From positions 1-64,000 of the forward strand of contig CAISDJ010000141.1 of NCBI GenBank assembly GCA_903884105.1: a stretch of 64,000 bases of DNA. Direction: 5' to 3'. This stretch comes from an uncultured Pseudomonadota bacterium (GTDB lineage Bacteria; Pseudomonadota; Gammaproteobacteria; Steroidobacterales; Steroidobacteraceae). The position numbers and the translations under genes are program-made. Shown here piece after piece: positions 1 to 8,473 of the stretch (position 1 is its first letter; each line of letters starts with the position of its first letter). Under the pieces are notes generated by a model. The model searched no databases. It saw only the letters and a list, made by a program, of their open reading frames with translations, and was not told the origin of the DNA.

Positions 1-108
1 CACCACCGCAGGCAGAGCCAGCGCGAAGGCGAGGACCGCTGCCCCGGTTGCGTGACGATCTTTCAGCCAACGGGTCCGCGAGGGAGTGGGTGCGGCAACG
101 GTAGTCAC
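1..108 (-). CDS. ABC transporter permease, ferric iron type (FbpB-like), N-terminal fragment
   Basis: Only the first 36 codons are in the window; the gene runs off the left edge. A GTG start at 106-108 gives a short hydrophilic lead (VTTVAAPTPSRTRW) followed by the beginning of a hydrophobic helix rich in Ala, Leu and Val. It lies 61 bp downstream of, and on the same strand as, a ferric-iron-type binding protein, where iron importers normally encode the inner-membrane permease. The permease call rests mainly on this position and the start of a membrane segment. The start codon is uncertain because no clear ribosome binding site is visible. Confidence 0.5.
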   Translation of the reverse strand, partial: MTTVAAPTPSRTRWLKDRHATGAAVLAFALALPAVV

Positions 109-169
109 GGTAGAGACACCGCGACAGGATGCGCAACCATCTCGGCAACGGCATCCTGCACTCGCAACA

Positions 170-1192
170 CTAGCGATAGCCTGCCCGGTCCATTAGCCGC
201 ACGGCGTCGGCCTGAAGTTCGCCGGCCTTCGCAATGTTGATCGGGTTCTGCTTGAACGGCCCCCAGGAAGCAACAAGCGGATCGGCCGCAACTGCCGGAC
301 TGACCGGAAACTCGAGGTTGGACTGGGCAAACATCCCCTGAGCTTCGGGGCCAGAAAGCCACTCCAGAAACTTGCGCGCCTCGGCAGAATGACGCGCATG
401 AGCGGTCACTCCCGCGCCCGACACGTTCACGTGCACGCCGCTCCCGGACTGATCGGCCCAGAACAGCTTGACGGGAAACTCAGGTTGCTCCCGGACAATG
501 CGACCGTAGTAATACGTGTTCACCAGGCCGACATCGCATTGGCCGGCGGCAATCGCCTCCAGCAATTTCACGTCGCTCGAAAACACATCGGTCGCGAGAT
601 TGGCCACCCAGCCGCGGACAATCTCTTCGGTGCGCGCCTCGCCGAATTCGGCAATCAGCATGGCAACCAGGGACTGGTTGTAGATCTGCTTTGAAGTTCT
701 AAGGCAGAGCTTCCCATGCCACCTGGGATCGGCGAGGTCAGCGTAGCTGCTGAGCGCCGCGGGATCGACCCGCGCACTGCTGTACGCGATCGTGCGGGCA
801 CGCAGCGAAAAACCGAACCAGCGATTGCCGGGGTCGCGCAGATTGGCCGGGATGTTGGCTGCGAGCACCGGTGAATCCAGTGGCTTGAGCAGGCCACGTT
901 CGGCAGCAAACCAGAGTTCGCCTGCGTCCACCGTGAGCAGGATGTCGGCCGGCGTATTCGCGCCTTCGGCGTTCAAACGCTCGATGAGGGGGCCCGCATC
1001 GTCAGTGACAAACACGACCTTGGTCCCGGTCTCGGCGGTGTAGCTGTCAAGGATAGGCTTGATCAGCGCCTCGACCCGCGCGGAATAGACCACGAGCTCG
1101 CCCGCCGACGGCGCACATCCAGCCAATGCGATCGTCACGCAAGCCACCACAGCCCGGAAGGAAGCCAATATATTATTTCGCTTCAATGACAT
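170..1192 (-). CDS. Ferric iron ABC transporter substrate-binding lipoprotein (FbpA/FutA-like)
   Basis: This is the binding component of an iron(III) ABC importer, 340 aa. The ATG at 1192 is preferred over an upstream in-frame start because GAGAAGAG lies just before it and the resulting protein begins with a lipoprotein signal ending in IALAGC, lipidated Cys at about residue 26. The mature part is a type II periplasmic binding protein: an opening strand ELVVYSARVEALIKPIL, then the TADILLTVDAG-like segment and the Tyr-rich NTYYYGR segment characteristic of the FbpA/FutA family, whose tyrosines bind ferric iron. A permease gene follows on the same strand. A Fur-box-like palindrome lies 39-59 bp upstream, so iron repression is likely. 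Substrate choice is inferred from family and operator. Confidence 0.85.
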   Translation of the reverse strand: MSLKRNNILASFRAVVACVTIALAGCAPSAGELVVYSARVEALIKPILDSYTAETGTKVVFVTDDAGPLIERLNAEGANTPADILLTVDAGELWFAAERGLLKPLDSPVLAANIPANLRDPGNRWFGFSLRARTIAYSSARVDPAALSSYADLADPRWHGKLCLRTSKQIYNQSLVAMLIAEFGEARTEEIVRGWVANLATDVFSSDVKLLEAIAAGQCDVGLVNTYYYGRIVREQPEFPVKLFWADQSGSGVHVNVSGAGVTAHARHSAEARKFLEWLSGPEAQGMFAQSNLEFPVSPAVAADPLVASWGPFKQNPINIAKAGELQADAVRLMDRAGYR

Positions 1193-1230
1193 ATGACTCT
1201 TCTCACCGCCAGCCCGCGGCGCACACGAAC

Positions 1231-1251
1231 AAATGCGAATCACTCTCATCT
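1231..1251 (-). promoter_or_regulatory. Putative Fur box upstream of the iron importer
   Basis: The plus-strand sequence AAATGCGAATCACTCTCATC plus one T is close to the perfect palindrome AAATGAGAATCATTCTCATTT, a classical Fur-box form, with three differences. It sits 39-59 bp upstream of the ATG of the iron-binding lipoprotein, where Fur would block RNA polymerase when iron is plentiful. It was found by eye; no position-weight search was run. Confidence 0.7.
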
Positions 1252-1315
1252 AAGCATAGCAGGGTGGCTGCCGCATAAACACCTGCGCGCCGTAAGGAGA
1301 TACCGAAGGAATCGC

Positions 1316-2410
1316 CTAGGGGGACTCGGCTTCCACCCGGTTCCGACCGGCCTGCTTCGCCCGGTAGAGTGCGGCGTCGGCTGAGCTGAAAAGACGCTCT
1401 GCGGCGCCTTTGAGATCGGAATCGTCCTTTGCGGGTGCTACCGCTGCCATGCCGATCGAGACGCTGAGCTTGCGCTCCACCCCCGCTGCCACCTCAAGCG
1501 GCGTCGCGACGACCGCTTCGCGGATTCGCTCTGCAAGGCTGCGCGCCTGCTCCAGGGTTGCGTCGGGCAGCAGCACGACGAACTCGTCGCCACCATACCG
1601 CGCCGCCGCGTCACTGGACCTGACCTGCGCATCGACACGCAGTGCCACTTCCCTCAATGCCACATCCCCCGCGAGATGGCCGTGCTCGTCATTGATCTCC
1701 TTGAAGCGATCGAGATCGATCAGCAGGCAGACAAGGCTCGTCCCTTGCCTGCGCGCCTTGGCCAGCTCTTCCATCAACCGCGCCTGCAGGTAGCGGCGGT
1801 TGTGCCAGCCTGTCAGGAAATCCGTGAGCCCGCTGCGCACCAGTCGCGCGCGGTTGATCGCGTTCTCCACGGCGAAAGCCACCATGACCCCGAGGTGCGC
1901 CAGAAAATCGGTTGCAAGATGCCTTGAGAAGCGCTTTTCATCGCTGCTGCCGAAGGCCAGGCACCCGATGAGCTTGTCTTGCCGGCGCAATGGAATCAGC
2001 GCCACGCTCCGGATCGCGTGTTGCGAGCGGAACAGCAGCTGGTGGTCGGGGCCCATGTAGGGCCCAAGCCAGGGTTTGAGCAGCGACGTGAATTGCGGCG
2101 CCATGCCTGTCAGGCTGTCAACGAAAATGACTTCCGGAAACTGGTCGAGGCGCACCTGCTCGCCCAGCAACAGATGCCGGATTTCGTGCTGGCTGTCCGA
2201 GAGTACGAGCACCACGGAATCGAGTCCGTAGGACTCCCGCAGCCGCCGGCAAATGACATCGAACAAGTGCGGCAACGACTCCGCCCGCAGGATTTCGAAT
2301 TCGCGTTCCTGGTTGCGCTTGAGCAGCCGCTCGTTCTTCGCGGCTTCATCCTTCAGTTCCGCGATCCGCGCCCGCAGTTCCCGGTTTTCAGATTCGGTGT
2401 CGCGGGCCAC
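1316..2410 (-). CDS. Diguanylate cyclase with N-terminal DUF484/GAF-like domain
   Basis: This cytosolic enzyme makes cyclic di-GMP from two GTP. The 364 aa protein starts with a charged coiled-coil (about 1-40), followed by a GAF-like, DUF484-type sensory region (about 45-190) and a C-terminal GGDEF domain (about 195-360). The active-site loop GGDEF is intact at 273-277. An inhibitory I-site RSSD lies at 264-267, the correct five residues upstream, so product feedback is expected. No membrane segment or signal peptide is visible. The start codon lies 6 bp after the tyrA stop on the same strand, so the two are very probably co-transcribed. The ligand of the sensory region is unknown. Confidence 0.92.
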   Translation of the reverse strand: MARDTESENRELRARIAELKDEAAKNERLLKRNQEREFEILRAESLPHLFDVICRRLRESYGLDSVVLVLSDSQHEIRHLLLGEQVRLDQFPEVIFVDSLTGMAPQFTSLLKPWLGPYMGPDHQLLFRSQHAIRSVALIPLRRQDKLIGCLAFGSSDEKRFSRHLATDFLAHLGVMVAFAVENAINRARLVRSGLTDFLTGWHNRRYLQARLMEELAKARRQGTSLVCLLIDLDRFKEINDEHGHLAGDVALREVALRVDAQVRSSDAAARYGGDEFVVLLPDATLEQARSLAERIREAVVATPLEVAAGVERKLSVSIGMAAVAPAKDDSDLKGAAERLFSSADAALYRAKQAGRNRVEAESP

Positions 2411-2416
2411 GTTCGG

Positions 2417-3514
2417 CTACCGTTCCTTCGGCCGGTCTGCCAGATACTCGCGCCCGCGCAGCATGAGGCTGGCGAAGCCCGCTGCATCCTTGGTCATAAC
2501 CGATTGCGCAACACGGTCGACAGCCCGGCGCAGAGCGTCGAGGGGCTCGGTGCCATAGTCGTTCAGGCTCTGGATCTCGAAATAAAGCTCCGGGCTCTCC
2601 TCGGCGACCTTGCTGGCCACAGCGATCTGCGCATCGAATGTGGTACTCGACAGCCGGGCCAGCCGCGGGGCAGCTTCGCCGCTGTCAGCCAGCGCCGTGA
2701 AGAATGCGATATTGAGCGCGTGCGACAGCCCGAGCACAAAGGCAATCAGGCGGTCGTGCTCATCGAGGCCCATCACGACGCGCTCGGCCATGGTCGATGC
2801 AAACAGTCCCTGGGCTATCTCGAGCGCCTCAGGCGAACCCGCGTCGATGAAGATCACATGCCGGCCGGACAGCAGTTCGGTATCGGGCCCGAACATGGGA
2901 TGCACCGACGTGACGCGACATCCCGCCTCGCGCAACGCGGCAATGCCTGCACGCAACGGCGTCTTGAGCGATCCGATATCGAAGACAACGCCGGGCGGCT
3001 TGCGGACCGCAAGTTCCCGGAGGACCGTATCAGCAATCTTGAGGGGCGTCGCGACGACGATCAGGTCGTAGTCGAGCGGCTGCTGCCGCCAATCGCCGAT
3101 GGATTCAAGGCCATCTGGCGGAAGCCCCGGATCGGAAATCGCGACGCGGTATCCCTGGGAACCGAGGAAATCGACAAACCAGTGGCCCATCTTGCCAAAG
3201 CCGCCAATGACCAGCGCGGAACGGCCACCGCCCTGCCCCTGGGCCGCTACCTGCAACTGTTCCTGGGTCGTAAGCGAGCTGCGGATGAGCATGCGCATCA
3301 GCGACTCGGCGAAGGCCGGCGAAACTCCGAGCGACGCCGCGTCATTGCGGGCATGCAGGAGCACTTCGCGCTCTCGATTGAAATCCCGCGTGGCGCGGCC
3401 GGTCGCCCGCTTGACCTTGGCCACTTCACTACTGAGCGCCTGACGCTCGGCCACCAGCTCGAGCATGTGCCGGTCAATCGCCGTAATGCGCCGCCTGAGT
3501 TCTTCTAACGTCAT
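2417..3514 (-). CDS. tyrA: Bifunctional chorismate mutase / prephenate dehydrogenase (T-protein)
   Basis: This 365 aa fusion catalyses two steps of tyrosine synthesis: chorismate to prephenate, then NAD-dependent oxidation to 4-hydroxyphenylpyruvate. The N-terminus ([20 protein letters not shown]) is an AroQ-type chorismate mutase helix. From about residue 85 a Rossmann motif ([14 protein letters not shown]) opens the dehydrogenase domain. This fusion is typical of enteric-type gammaproteobacteria. The ATG at 3514 matches the usual start of the family. An in-frame GTG at 3553 would add 13 residues, but a GGAGG sequence overlaps that GTG and is too close to serve it. The product feeds the same metabolite that HPPD, encoded at 56-57 kb, degrades. 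Confidence 0.93.
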   Translation of the reverse strand: MTLEELRRRITAIDRHMLELVAERQALSSEVAKVKRATGRATRDFNREREVLLHARNDAASLGVSPAFAESLMRMLIRSSLTTQEQLQVAAQGQGGGRSALVIGGFGKMGHWFVDFLGSQGYRVAISDPGLPPDGLESIGDWRQQPLDYDLIVVATPLKIADTVLRELAVRKPPGVVFDIGSLKTPLRAGIAALREAGCRVTSVHPMFGPDTELLSGRHVIFIDAGSPEALEIAQGLFASTMAERVVMGLDEHDRLIAFVLGLSHALNIAFFTALADSGEAAPRLARLSSTTFDAQIAVASKVAEESPELYFEIQSLNDYGTEPLDALRRAVDRVAQSVMTKDAAGFASLMLRGREYLADRPKER

Positions 3515-3693
3515 GTCTTGCTGTTGAGTCCCGAAGACCGATCTTGGTTGCACCTCCTTTTACAGAGTGGTCCACAGGCAGGCAAGTACGGAAACCTCCG
3601 GCTTCACGCCGTCCGCGCCCTTTCGGCTGTAGGGGGCCGGCGACAGGACGGCAATCCGGTTTCAGAACTGGCCGGACTGCCGCGACCGTGAAT

Positions 3694-4077
3694 TCAGAAC
3701 AGAGGCACCGTCACGACCAGCGTCGCGTCGATCCCGGATCGGCCATACAGGCGATACGCCTCTTGCGGATAGCCAGTGCGGTAGTAGTCGCGCGGCGGCA
3801 GGTGGCGAACGCCGCGGTAGTGACGATAGTCGTCACCGTACCGCCCCTCCTCGACGTAACGGGGCACGTAGCTGCGATATCCTGCGTCATCGCGCCGCTC
3901 GTGGCGGCGTACCGGACGCCCTTCGTGAACGGCGTACCGGGGAACATAGCGGCCTTCGTGGCGCCGTTCGTAGCGCTCGTCATCGTGACGACCGCGATGA
4001 TGGTCGTCCGCCATGACTGGCGCTGCAACCAGCGAGCCTAGTCCCAACAGTGTCAACAGCACCAACCGATTCTTCAT
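3694..4077 (-). CDS. Small secreted Arg/His/Tyr-rich protein
   Basis: A 127 aa protein with a clean Sec signal (MKNRLVLLTLLGLGSLVAAPVMA, cleavage after about residue 23). The mature part is very rich in Arg, His, Asp and Tyr (DDHHRGRHDDERYERRHEGR), then tapers to a short C-terminal segment ending TLVVTVPLF. CAGGAGAGGATC precedes the ATG and is a good ribosome binding site. The composition and the RHLPPRDYYRTGYP segment resemble small periplasmic proteins of the RcnB/DUF1236 kind, and the His/Asp clusters could bind metal, but no motif fixes a function. It stands alone between divergent neighbours. Confidence 0.75.
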   Translation of the reverse strand: MKNRLVLLTLLGLGSLVAAPVMADDHHRGRHDDERYERRHEGRYVPRYAVHEGRPVRRHERRDDAGYRSYVPRYVEEGRYGDDYRHYRGVRHLPPRDYYRTGYPQEAYRLYGRSGIDATLVVTVPLF

Positions 4078-4242
4078 GATCCTCTCCTGAAGTCCTGATG
4101 GACGGCTTTACACTAGAACCTCGTCGCTGAACGCGTACTGAACCTCCCACGCAACGTCGCGAGCTGCGATCCAGGTCCGCTTCGGCGCATACTTGCACCC
4201 CTCCCGGAGTCCACCCGATCCCGCATTGGAATCACCAGCATC

Positions 4243-4908
4243 ATGCACTCCATAGCGTTTCTGCCCGATCCCTTGCCGCTTGATCCCTTCGCAGTGTTCG
4301 CGGAGTGGTTCGGCGAGGCCGCAGCCCGCCGCACGCAACCCAACCCCGACGCGATGGTGGTGGCCACGGTCGATGCGGACGGACGCCCTTCTGCCCGCGT
4401 TGTGTTGTGCAAGCATCTCGTGGCGTCTCCCGGCTATGTGGTCTTTTTTACCAACTATCAGTCACGCAAAGGACACGCCCTGTCGGCCATACCGCGTGCA
4501 GCGGCCGTATTTCATTGGGATGGGCTGTCGCGGCAGGTCAGGATCGAGGGCCCGGTCGTGCGCTCACCAGCCGAAGAAAGCGACGCCTACTTCTCCACCC
4601 GCGCGGTCGCGAGCCGCCTCGGTGCATGGGCCAGTCGCCAGAGTGAACCACTGAATTCGCGCGCGGCGCTGGCGGACCAGGTGGCGTCGGCGGCAATGCG
4701 CTTTGGCGTCGAACCGGGCGCGATGGCAGGCAACGTACCGCGTCCGCCGCACTGGGGCGGCTTCAGGCTGTGGCCCGACGCCATGGAACTCTGGGCTGAA
4801 GGACCGGGCCGGGTACACGACCGAGCTCGTTGGACTCGAGCGCTCAAGCCGGCGAACGAGTTTGGTTATACGTGTGGGCCCTGGACAGGAACACGGCTCA
4901 ATCCCTGA
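4243..4908 (+). CDS. pdxH: Pyridoxamine 5'-phosphate oxidase
   Basis: This FMN-dependent cytosolic enzyme oxidises pyridoxine/pyridoxamine 5'-phosphate to pyridoxal 5'-phosphate. The 221 aa length is normal. Visible family features are the opening DPLPLDPFAVFAEWFGEA, the FMN-binding segment GRPSARVVLCKHL, the loop TNYQSRKGHAL, the substrate segment RQVRIEGPVVR and the closing segment GGFRLWPDAMELWAEGPGRVHDR. The C-terminus is slightly atypical: TGTRLNP replaces the common R-L-x-P tail. Two genes follow on the same strand, 51 bp and then 5 bp apart. Confidence 0.93.
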   Translation: MHSIAFLPDPLPLDPFAVFAEWFGEAAARRTQPNPDAMVVATVDADGRPSARVVLCKHLVASPGYVVFFTNYQSRKGHALSAIPRAAAVFHWDGLSRQVRIEGPVVRSPAEESDAYFSTRAVASRLGAWASRQSEPLNSRAALADQVASAAMRFGVEPGAMAGNVPRPPHWGGFRLWPDAMELWAEGPGRVHDRARWTRALKPANEFGYTCGPWTGTRLNP

Positions 4909-4959
4909 TCATCTTCAATCTGCCGTCGCAGGGTCAGCTGGCGGGAGGACCGCAACACC

Positions 4960-5145
4960 ATGCTCGAAACCCATGTTGAAGTGATGTGCCCGCACTGCGG
5001 TGAATCGATCCTGCTGTTCTTCGAACTATCCATCGAGGCACAGAGTTACGTCGAAGACTGCGCCGTGTGCTGCCGCCCCATGCAGGTGAGCTACGAAGTC
5101 GAGTCGGGCGAGGTGCAGAACCTCAGCGTCGAAGCAACGGACTGA
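4960..5145 (+). CDS. CPXCG-motif zinc-ribbon-like small protein
   Basis: A 61 aa protein of the CPXCG cysteine-rich family. Cysteine pairs CPHC (10-13) and CAVC followed by a further Cys (34, 37, 38) form a probable zinc ribbon. The remainder is acidic. The role of the family is unknown; it is widespread in gammaproteobacteria as a single small gene. Here it sits between pdxH and a membrane-anchored protease-like gene and its stop is 5 bp before the next start, so translational coupling with the latter is likely. Confidence 0.88.
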   Translation: MLETHVEVMCPHCGESILLFFELSIEAQSYVEDCAVCCRPMQVSYEVESGEVQNLSVEATD

Positions 5146-5150
5146 CAACT

Positions 5151-5924
5151 GTGCTGCGTCGCTTGCGCATCCTCGCGTTGCTGATGATCCTGGTCGCCGT
5201 CGCCGTCGCTACATGGCTCGACCGGATCCAGAGCACGGACTGGGACGGCCCGTTGCTGGTGGCGCTGTATCCAGTCAACATAGACGGCAGCACCGCCGCG
5301 GCTGGCGAGATAAGCAATCCGAAAACAGCCAATACCGAATTGCTCACCGCCTTCTTTGCGGATGAAGCCACTCAACATGGAGTACGGCAGGAGCGTCCAT
5401 TGCGCTTTGTGCTGGCACCCGCCATTCCAGAAGCCCCCCCTCTGCTTCCTGCGGGCGCTGGCGTACTCGGCACCATGGCCTGGAGCCTGAAGCTGCGCTG
5501 GTGGAACCTGTGGGTTGACGACCCACCGGGTCCGACTCCTACGATCCGGCTCTTTCTCCTGTTCCACGATCCGAAATCAAGTCCCCGCGTTCCGCATTCC
5601 GCGGGACTGCAGAAGGGATTGCTCGGCATCGCGCACCTGTTTGCCGCTCCGCACATGGCGGGTTCAAACCGGGTGGTGATTGCGCATGAACTGCTGCACA
5701 CGCTGGGCGCGACAGACAAATATGTTTTTTCGAGCAACCAACCTCGGTATCCAGACGGCTTCGCCGAGCCGGACCGCTCACCGCGCTACCCGCAGGACTT
5801 TGCCGAACTGATGGCCGGCCGGATTCCGGAATCCGCGGGCCAGTCGCGCACACCCGAGTCGCTGGACCAGGTGCTCATCGGTTCCCTCACGGCCAGGGAG
5901 ATTGGCTGGCGGTCGGCGCGATAG
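5151..5924 (+). CDS. Membrane-anchored zincin-like putative metalloprotease
   Basis: The 257 aa protein starts at a GTG 5 bp after the stop of the CPXCG gene; a longer in-frame ORF would overlap that gene. Residues about 4-22 (LRRLRILALLMILVAVAVATWL) form one N-terminal membrane anchor, with the rest outside the cytoplasm. The segment VVIAHELLHTLGATDKY contains HELLH, the HExxH zinc-binding and catalytic motif of zincin peptidases, followed by a Gly and Asp that could belong to the extended site. I do not recognise a named family. Protease activity is inferred from the motif alone. It shares an operon-like arrangement with pdxH. Confidence 0.7.
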   Translation: MLRRLRILALLMILVAVAVATWLDRIQSTDWDGPLLVALYPVNIDGSTAAAGEISNPKTANTELLTAFFADEATQHGVRQERPLRFVLAPAIPEAPPLLPAGAGVLGTMAWSLKLRWWNLWVDDPPGPTPTIRLFLLFHDPKSSPRVPHSAGLQKGLLGIAHLFAAPHMAGSNRVVIAHELLHTLGATDKYVFSSNQPRYPDGFAEPDRSPRYPQDFAELMAGRIPESAGQSRTPESLDQVLIGSLTAREIGWRSAR

Positions 5925-6235
5925 TCACGACGGAGCGCCCCACCGCAGCGCCGTAGACATCATTGCCCCGCACTCGCGCGGTACTCGCACCGAGTCGATG
6001 CCGCCGGCTGCACCGACAGCGCGAGTGTTGCAATTGGCGACTTGGAGCCGCACGGCCACACCCTGCCCAGGCCGTTGCGCCCAGTGCCGAACAATTCAAG
6101 TCTGCCAGAGCGCTCGTGATCTCCAAGCGGGCCCGTATGCTGTGGCATACTCCGCCGTTCCAACTCCAATTTGAATGATGACAACTTCAGTCGAAGGGTA
6201 AGGGTCCGCAAGAACCCGACCCTGCAGAGGGATTT
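5925..6235. other. Intergenic region upstream of the malic enzyme gene
   Basis: About 310 bp with no convincing gene. Short ORFs on both strands lack family resemblance or ribosome binding sites. The right end carries the malic enzyme ribosome binding site (CAGAGGGATTT before the ATG), so its promoter should lie here; I see no strong operator or terminator. Confidence 0.5.
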
Positions 6236-7948
6236 ATGCAGTTTCTAAGGTTCAGACGCGAAGCCGACGGTAGGCAAATTGTGGATGTTGCATTGCGGGG
6301 TCCCGCCCTGTACTCGGAACCTCTCCTGAACAAGGGCTCGGCTTTCACCGCCGAGGAACGCAGAGAGTTTGGCCTTGAGGGACTGCTGCCAGCGACTCAC
6401 AAGACCATGGCGCAGCAGCTCGATCGCGTCCACCAGATGCTGAGAGCGCGACCCGACCCTCTGGACAAGTACGTCGAACTTGCCGCACTGCAGGATCGCA
6501 ATGAGCACCTGTTCTTCCGGCTGCTGCGCGACAACCTCGAGGAATTCCTCCCCATCGTCTATACGCCGACGGTCGGCGCCGCGACGCGCCACTACAGCAG
6601 CATCTTCCGTCGCGGCCGCGGCCTCTTCATCACCCCGGATCACAAGGGGCGCATTGCCAACGTCCTGCGACAAGCCGCCAGGTTCAGCAACGTCAGGTTG
6701 CTCGTCGTCACCGACAACGAAGCGATCCTCGGCATTGGGGACCAGGGTGCGGGCGGCATGACCATCTCGATCGGCAAACTGTCGATTTACTCCGCTGCTG
6801 CAGGCATTCATCCGGCGCAGACGCTGCCCATCAGCCTCGATGTCGGCACCGACAACCCTGTGCTGCTGAATGACGACGCTTACCTGGGACTGCGGCAACC
6901 GCGACTGCGAGGCAAACCCTACTTCGACCTGCTCGATGAGTTTGTCGATGCGATCAATGAAGTGTTTCCAGGCGCGCTGATCCAGTGGGAGGACTTCCGC
7001 AAGGACAACGCGCTTGCCGTGCTGTCTCGCTATCAGGACCGGGTCGCCTCCTTCAATGACGATATCCAGGGAACCGGCGCGATCGCGGTGGCGGGCACGA
7101 TGTCCGCCGCGCGGGTCCTGGGTTCGCGCTTTTCTGATCAGCACATCATCGTGTTCGGAGCCGGCGCTGCAGGTCTTGGTATCACGCAGCAGCTGCGGGC
7201 AGCGATGGTGGCCGACGGCATCACGCCGGAAGTGGCTCGCCAGCGCGTGGGTGTCATCGACAGTCGTGGACTGCTCGTCGACGACAAGCCGCAGAGCGAG
7301 GAATACAAGAAAGAGCTGGCGTGGACGGCGGCGACGGCGGCGCAATACGGCCTCGGCGATCCGTCAAAGCGCGACCTCGCGTCGGTCGTCCATCGGTTCA
7401 AGCCCACGGTTCTCATCGGCACGTCCGGCATCGGCCAGAGCTTCACCGAAAGCATCGTGCGCGAAATGGCCGGCTACGCGGCGCGCCCGGTGATCCTGCC
7501 CCTGTCCAACCCGACGGAAAATGCGGAGGCGACTCCTGCAGACCTGCTAGCGTGGACAGAAGGCCGTTGCCTCGTGGCCACGGGCAGCCCCTTTGATCCG
7601 GTGAAGGTTGGTGGCCGCACGGTGACTATTTCCCAGGGCAACAATGCGTTCGTGTTCCCCGGTCTTGGCCTCGGCGTCCTCGTGGGCGAAATCAAGCGCG
7701 TCACGCCTGGCGTGCTGGCCGCGGCCGCTCGGGCTCTGGCCAACCTCGCCACGCAGGAAGAGCTCGATGCCGGGATGCTCTTCCCGCGCATCAACCGGAT
7801 GCCCGAAGCCGCGCGTGCCGTTGCAGAAGCCGTTGTGGCCGCTGCTGCTGCCGAAGGCGTCGGCAGGATGATTCCGGCGGCCGACATTGCCGAGCAGGTC
7901 GCGCAGGCCACCTGGACGCCGGACTACCCGGAACTCGTCGCCGTCTAG
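6236..7948 (+). CDS. maeA: NAD-dependent malic enzyme
   Basis: This oxidises and decarboxylates L-malate to pyruvate with NAD(P), linking the TCA cycle to pyruvate. The protein has 570 aa, the length of the large SfcA/MaeA type rather than the MaeB type with a phosphotransacetylase domain. Recognisable segments are the catalytic FLPIVYTPTVGAA, the malate/NAD loop RLLVVTDNEAILGIGDQGAGGM, ASFNDDIQGTGAIAVAG with the metal-binding Asp residues, and the Rossmann motif VFGAGAAGLGI. GAGGG lies seven bases ahead of the ATG. The cofactor (NAD over NADP) is inferred from subgroup similarity. Confidence 0.93.
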   Translation: MQFLRFRREADGRQIVDVALRGPALYSEPLLNKGSAFTAEERREFGLEGLLPATHKTMAQQLDRVHQMLRARPDPLDKYVELAALQDRNEHLFFRLLRDNLEEFLPIVYTPTVGAATRHYSSIFRRGRGLFITPDHKGRIANVLRQAARFSNVRLLVVTDNEAILGIGDQGAGGMTISIGKLSIYSAAAGIHPAQTLPISLDVGTDNPVLLNDDAYLGLRQPRLRGKPYFDLLDEFVDAINEVFPGALIQWEDFRKDNALAVLSRYQDRVASFNDDIQGTGAIAVAGTMSAARVLGSRFSDQHIIVFGAGAAGLGITQQLRAAMVADGITPEVARQRVGVIDSRGLLVDDKPQSEEYKKELAWTAATAAQYGLGDPSKRDLASVVHRFKPTVLIGTSGIGQSFTESIVREMAGYAARPVILPLSNPTENAEATPADLLAWTEGRCLVATGSPFDPVKVGGRTVTISQGNNAFVFPGLGLGVLVGEIKRVTPGVLAAAARALANLATQEELDAGMLFPRINRMPEAARAVAEAVVAAAAAEGVGRMIPAADIAEQVAQATWTPDYPELVAV

Positions 7949-7963
7949 GCGCTCGGGCCTGGC

Positions 7964-8461
7964 GTGCCGATGCAGCAGCTCGTTCGCGACTGGCTCGGGC
8001 CGCTGACGACGCTGCTGCGTGAGGCGGCATGGAGCATGCCGCTTGGGCAGGGCTTGCACCTGCTCGGCGTATCCCTGCTGCTCGGCGCGGGCGCACTGCT
8101 CTACCGTCGCCTTCTCCGCTCCAGCCACAGCGAGCCTGCCGCCGCAGTGTTGGAGCGGCTGTTGCCGTGGATGTGGATCGCACTCGGTTTGCTAGCCGTG
8201 ACCGGCTTCGTGCTGTTCAGCGCCGAGCCCGCCCGAATGATGCGCAGCCCCGTATTCAGGACCAAGCTGGCCCTGCTCGCGCTCGTCATCGTCCTGACAC
8301 TGCTGCTGCAGCGCCGGGTGCGACAAGGGCGCGAGACGCCGGAAATCGGCAACGCAATCGCCAAGCTGGCGGGAGTCTCTCTGACCCTGTGGCTGGCCAT
8401 CGCCGCGAGCGGGCGGCTCATCGGCTATGACCGCCGCCTGCTCGACTACTTCTTCGGCTGA
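7964..8461 (+). CDS. Small membrane protein, DUF6644-like, paralogue of next gene
   Basis: A 165 aa hydrophobic protein with about four predicted membrane segments: residues 25-48, 68-88, 97-115 and 130-150. It starts 15 bp after the malic enzyme stop (GTG at 7964, or ATG at 7970). It shares the pattern of the following gene: an amphipathic opening with W, a conserved His in the first helix (GLHLLGVSLLLGAG), then LPWMWIALGLLAVTGFVLF. The family is uncharacterised; the conserved His could suggest haem or quinone contact, but that is speculation. Confidence 0.75.
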   Translation: MPMQQLVRDWLGPLTTLLREAAWSMPLGQGLHLLGVSLLLGAGALLYRRLLRSSHSEPAAAVLERLLPWMWIALGLLAVTGFVLFSAEPARMMRSPVFRTKLALLALVIVLTLLLQRRVRQGRETPEIGNAIAKLAGVSLTLWLAIAASGRLIGYDRRLLDYFFG

Positions 8462-8473
8462 TATCCAGATTCC

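Noticed and set aside
5887-6235. Small ORFs between the zincin and malic enzyme genes
   Set aside because: No ribosome binding sites or recognisable proteins.
6245-7345. Long open frame (366 codons) opposite the malic enzyme gene
   Set aside because: It is antisense to a full, well-matched gene and has no family resemblance; GC-rich coding DNA commonly leaves such frames open.
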